Source of the DNA: Lysobacter_I brunescens
GTDB lineage: Bacteria > Pseudomonadota > Gammaproteobacteria > Xanthomonadales > Xanthomonadaceae
Reading direction: 5' to 3'
Assembly: GCF_042677005.1 (NCBI RefSeq)
Contig: NZ_JBHTIF010000001.1
Span: forward strand, 496,001-560,000
DNA length: 64,000 nt
Shown: in pieces, positions 61,005-64,000 of the stretch
How positions within the stretch are numbered: position 1 is the first letter of the stretch
How the letters are laid out: each line of letters opens with the position of its first letter
Position numbers and translations under genes: made by a program
The notes under the pieces: model-generated
The model's input: only the letters and a program-made list of their open reading frames with translations
The model's database searches: none
Told to the model about the DNA's origin: nothing

Positions 61005-63962
61005 ATGCTCAGCCTCGAGAAACCGCTCACCATCGACGGCCTGACCGTCTTCCGCGACCACGCCGATCCGAACCAGTTCTGGTATCTGCCCGGACCGGTC
61101 TCGCTCGCGCGTCGCGCCGGCGAGAACCTGGCGGAATTCACCTTCCTCAAGTACAAGGCCGCCAGCGTCGACGTGGCCCGCAAGGGTGGCGGCTTCGTCA
61201 CCTTCAAGACATCGCTGCGCCTGAGTCCGTCGACCGAGTCGCGCCTCATCGGCCGACTGAACGCCGAACCGGGCGTCACGCCGCCGGTGCGGCTCGCTGC
61301 GGTGCCGTTCGAGGAAGGCACCGTGCAGTGCATCGCGCTCAACCTGCAGGGCAGCGGCGGCACCTCGGCGACGCCGCCGCCCGAGGGTGCGTTCAACGCG
61401 GTCGAACACATCCTGGGCGCATCGGTCCCCACGATGGACAGCGAGAACGGCGCTGCCTTCAGCCTGAGCCTGTCGCAGGAGGGCGCGACGATCCTCGAAC
61501 AGGCCATGTCCAACGGCATGACCCCGATCGGCGTGCTGTACGACATGAAGTACCTGGCGATGCGTCCCGCGATCGACGTGGAGATCACTGCGGATTTCGA
61601 ACGCATCTTCACCCACTTCAGCGCCAGCCTCGAAGCGCAGTACATGTACCTGCGCGGCGGCATCGATGCCGCCTTCGAGTCGCTGGTGCAGTCGGGCGCG
61701 ATCAAGATCAAGGTGCTGAACTTCACCGACCAGGACGATGAACGCGAACAGGAGCGCTGGGCGCTGGAGTTCTTCAAGGAAGACCTGCTGTCGAAGTGGT
61801 TCGAGCCCAGCCTCACGCCCGGGCAGACCGCCGCCGATGTCGCCGACGCCGACCCGCTGTCGGAGGTGATCGCGACCGGTCGCGACCTGCTTCGCGACGT
61901 GACCGGGAACAACGGCAGCACCACGACCAATCCCTCGTCGAACACCCCCGCGAACAACCCGACGGGTACGCCAGCGAACACACCGGCCACGCCGGGCGCC
62001 GAGCAGATCCAGCCGGCCACGCTGACGCACGACGCGCATTCGCCCGATCCGCTGCCGGCAGGGCTGTCCGTCACCCATTCGCCGGCCGCCAGCGGCCTGG
62101 AGGAAACCCTCACCATCACCGGCGCGGGCGCGACGATCCGCATCGATGGCCAGGCGGTCGCCGCCGACAGCGCCGGTCGCGTGCGCACCACCGTATCGCC
62201 GAACACGCAAAAGCGCATCGAGGTGGAATGGCCCGCGCAGCGCACGGAGGAAACCTTCGGCCTGTTCTTCGACTTCGACAAACCCGCCGAAGCCGGCTGG
62301 CGGGTGAACCCGCCTTCGACCGAGTACCGCGCCTACGTCGAGAACACCACCACCGATCCCCGCTTCCGCGACGCGTCCGGGACGCTCCGCATCGAGGGCG
62401 ACGGCAACTGGAGCGGCAGCGAGCGCGGCGCGGACCGGCTGCGCGCCTGGATCCAGTCCCTGCCGACGCCGCGCAACGTCCGCGTCGAAGCCTATGCGAG
62501 CCACGAGCACGCGAGCGGCGCAGGCGAAGCCCCGCGCGCGCAGCACAACATGCGCCTGGCGCAGCGCAGGCGCGACGTGGCGCTGGCGATCGTGCAGCGC
62601 GCGGGCGGCACCGTCGCCGGTGGCAGCGCGCACGGCGACGCGCCGGCCTCCAACCGTCCGGGTAGCCATTCGGCGATGGGCGGCGATCCGGACAACCGCG
62701 TGGTGCACGTGATCGGCCAGCGTGCCGCGAGCGCGCCATCGCGCTGGTCGGGGACGCTGCGTCGACCCGCCTCGATCCGTCCGGAGCCCCAGCCGCAACC
62801 TCAGCCGCAACCCCAGCCGCAACCTCAGCCTCAGCCGCAGCCGCAGCCGCAGCCGCAGCCGCGCCCACCGGCCGCAGGCGGCGGCAATGCGCCGGTCGCG
62901 GTGTCGCTCAAGCTGAAGTTCGTGCGCCAGGAAGAACGCAAGACCCTCACCCTGCGCTACAACCGTGCGGAAGCGACCCGTCGCACCTATGCCCCGCAGG
63001 GCTTCTTCGGCCTGCTCCTCGGCGACCTGCGCAACAAGGACAAGTATTTCCGCGAGATCGACCTGGCCGATCCCTTCTTCCGGCAATTCAAGGTCGAAGC
63101 GAGCTGCCCGATCGACTTCGCGCGGATCGGCATGCTCTCGGCGCAGGTCGCGCTGGACTACGGCGATGCCGCGCGCCCGCAGGACCACCGCCACGACGAT
63201 TTCACCTTCCTGCCCGGCGATGCCTCCACGCAGACGTTCGAGGTCTTCATGAATTCGACCCGCGACGTCGAATACGCGGCGGGCTTCCAGTACCACTTCG
63301 ACCCGCAGTCGGACTGGGCGGCCGACCGGCACAGCTACGAGGTTCCGTCGCGGGACACTGCGGATCGCACGCTGTTCGTCAATCCCTACGAGCACGTGGA
63401 GTTCCGCGAAATCGCCGCGACGCCCGGCGACGTGGACTGGGAGATCGTCGAAGCGATCGAAGTGCGCCTGCAGGCGCGCGGCTACGCCTCGCCGGAACCG
63501 CGCGCCGCCCTCATGCTCACCGCGGATGGCGGAGCGCAGACATGGAAACTGCGCGGCGCGAAGCCTGCGCCGGCGAATCGCGGTGTCACCGTGCAGTACG
63601 TGCAGCGGCTCAAGGACGGTACCTCCGAACGCACGACGCCGGTGGAGGTCGACATCCCGCAACTGGTGGTCCACGACCTGTTCGCGTCCGCGCTGCGCCT
63701 GGAATTCATTCCGCTGTTCGATCCCGCCTCGGTCAGCCGCGTGTTCATCGATGTGGAGTATCGCGACACGGACAACGCCTACGAGCGGAGCGAGCGCCTG
63801 GAGCTGCGCGGCGACGCCACCGATCCCGTGAAGCTTCGCATCGCCCTGCGCGACGGCACCCTGCGCCGCTATCGCCGCCGCTTCACCTTCGTCGGCACAG
63901 CGGGCACGTTCGACCAGCGGGCATGGGAAGAGAGCGAGGAAGAACTGGTCCCGGTGCGATGA
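61005..63962 (+). CDS. Giant beta-rich protein 6 of the FWYLP locus with embedded OmpA-like segment
   Basis: A 985-residue protein; AAGGA lies upstream. Signature DHADPNQFWYLPGPVSLARR, then ALNLQGSGGTSATPPPEGA, FSLSLSQEGATILEQAMSNG and VLYDMKYLAMRPAIDVEITA. Compared with protein 5 it carries a long insert at about 300-625. After a Thr/Pro/Asn linker this holds an OmpA-C-like segment at about 465-585: VRVEAYASHEHASG, then NMRLAQRRRDVALAIVQRAG and NRVVHVIG, equivalent to the GHTD, N-x-x-LS-x-RRA and NRRV landmarks. A Pro-Gln tract follows. The PQG block is FVRQEERKTLTLRYNRAEAT then RTYAPQGFFGLLL, followed by beta repeats to the end. There is no signal peptide. Its stop overlaps the next start (ATGA). 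Confidence 0.87.
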   Translation: MLSLEKPLTIDGLTVFRDHADPNQFWYLPGPVSLARRAGENLAEFTFLKYKAASVDVARKGGGFVTFKTSLRLSPSTESRLIGRLNAEPGVTPPVRLAAVPFEEGTVQCIALNLQGSGGTSATPPPEGAFNAVEHILGASVPTMDSENGAAFSLSLSQEGATILEQAMSNGMTPIGVLYDMKYLAMRPAIDVEITADFERIFTHFSASLEAQYMYLRGGIDAAFESLVQSGAIKIKVLNFTDQDDEREQERWALEFFKEDLLSKWFEPSLTPGQTAADVADADPLSEVIATGRDLLRDVTGNNGSTTTNPSSNTPANNPTGTPANTPATPGAEQIQPATLTHDAHSPDPLPAGLSVTHSPAASGLEETLTITGAGATIRIDGQAVAADSAGRVRTTVSPNTQKRIEVEWPAQRTEETFGLFFDFDKPAEAGWRVNPPSTEYRAYVENTTTDPRFRDASGTLRIEGDGNWSGSERGADRLRAWIQSLPTPRNVRVEAYASHEHASGAGEAPRAQHNMRLAQRRRDVALAIVQRAGGTVAGGSAHGDAPASNRPGSHSAMGGDPDNRVVHVIGQRAASAPSRWSGTLRRPASIRPEPQPQPQPQPQPQPQPQPQPQPQPQPRPPAAGGGNAPVAVSLKLKFVRQEERKTLTLRYNRAEATRRTYAPQGFFGLLLGDLRNKDKYFREIDLADPFFRQFKVEASCPIDFARIGMLSAQVALDYGDAARPQDHRHDDFTFLPGDASTQTFEVFMNSTRDVEYAAGFQYHFDPQSDWAADRHSYEVPSRDTADRTLFVNPYEHVEFREIAATPGDVDWEIVEAIEVRLQARGYASPEPRAALMLTADGGAQTWKLRGAKPAPANRGVTVQYVQRLKDGTSERTTPVEVDIPQLVVHDLFASALRLEFIPLFDPASVSRVFIDVEYRDTDNAYERSERLELRGDATDPVKLRIALRDGTLRRYRRRFTFVGTAGTFDQRAWEESEEELVPVR
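62787..62861 (+). repeat. Pro-Gln dipeptide-coding repeat
   Basis: About 25 residues of alternating Pro and Gln, coded by CCGCAG, CCGCAA and CCTCAG units. It makes an extended, flexible spacer between the OmpA-like segment and the PQG block of protein 6. It is slippage-prone. Confidence 0.9.
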
Positions 63963-64000
63963 ACGCGCAAGCCTGCCCAACTGCCGACGCACGGCTGTCG
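63959..64000 (+). CDS. Start of a further gene in the same operon (partial)
   Basis: An ATG at 63959 overlaps the stop of giant protein 6 (ATGA). The first 14 codons read MNAQACPTADARLS and run off the window. The overlap suggests translational coupling, so the operon continues beyond 64 kb. Nothing more can be said of its product. Confidence 0.6.
   Translation, partial: MNAQACPTADARLS

Noticed and set aside
60033..63962. Locus considered as a bacterial gasdermin module, since Lysobacter gasdermins pair with caspase-like peptidases
   Set aside because: Known bacterial gasdermins are about 250-280 residues with a short C-terminal tail removed by cleavage. No protein of that size or pattern is adjacent; the neighbours are 750- and 985-residue repeat proteins.
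59916..63992. A 1358-codon minus-strand frame across the caspase gene and giant protein 6
   Set aside because: It is antisense to two well-supported genes with clear motifs and good ribosome sites. Its own product has no recognisable pattern.
47093..64000. Locus considered as a prophage or tailocin because of the GH19 endolysin-like gene
   Set aside because: No portal, capsid, sheath, tube, baseplate, integrase or holin pattern is visible, and the giant proteins do not resemble phage tail proteins by motif.

Overview
The window is GC-rich throughout and reads as the chromosome of a Xanthomonadaceae-type gammaproteobacterium, most likely Lysobacter or a close relative. The pointers are the mltB-rlpA-dacC cell-wall gene order, a tryptophanyl-tRNA synthetase with a C-terminal extension, an ECF sigma factor overlapping a membrane Ser/Thr kinase, and a large NRPS locus. 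This placement is inference from gene content. I saw no tRNA, rRNA, CRISPR array or insertion sequence.

Layout. (1) 1-2.4 kb: an RNA-repair group made of the C-terminal end of an ATP-dependent RNA ligase, a conserved protein of unknown function, and rtcB, closed by hairpins and a strong terminator. (2) 2.4-5.6 kb: an ATM1-type ABC exporter on the minus strand, then a DUF4031 protein, MsrB and a DUF3297 protein. (3) 5.6-26 kb: three minus-strand NRPS genes. In transcription order they are A-T-C-A-T, A-T-C-A-T and (C-A-T)x3. No thioesterase, MbtH-like or tailoring gene lies beside them. Neither A-T-C-A-T protein starts with a condensation domain, and the last two adenylation domains are near-identical copies. 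(4) 26.4-41.5 kb: mostly housekeeping and envelope genes: a lipoprotein, trpS, dacC/rlpA/mltB, a CPA2 antiporter, DUF2798 and DUF389 proteins, a lytic transglycosylase, a HAD hydrolase, two small secreted basic proteins and a GFA enzyme. (5) 41.6-47 kb: an ECF sigma factor and kinase-TPR pair preceded by a 20-bp perfect palindrome, followed by two secreted proteins of unknown function. (6) 47-64 kb: a GH19 muralytic enzyme without a signal peptide, divergent from a run of giant related proteins (728-985 aa) and a caspase-like peptidase. The run continues past the window end.

Region 6 is the best candidate for an undescribed system. At least four, probably six, of its genes encode one superfamily. 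It is recognised by an N-terminal (F/W)Y(L/V/M)P block, a central block with a PQG core, and C-terminal beta-rich repeats of roughly 95 residues. The caspase-like peptidase sits between the two most similar members. One of those carries an embedded OmpA-like, possibly peptidoglycan-binding, segment and a Pro-Gln tract. Another member is interrupted by an apparent single-base frameshift near 56972. The genes are tightly spaced with strong ribosome binding sites, so they probably form one operon whose products work together. I cannot name its function from sequence alone.
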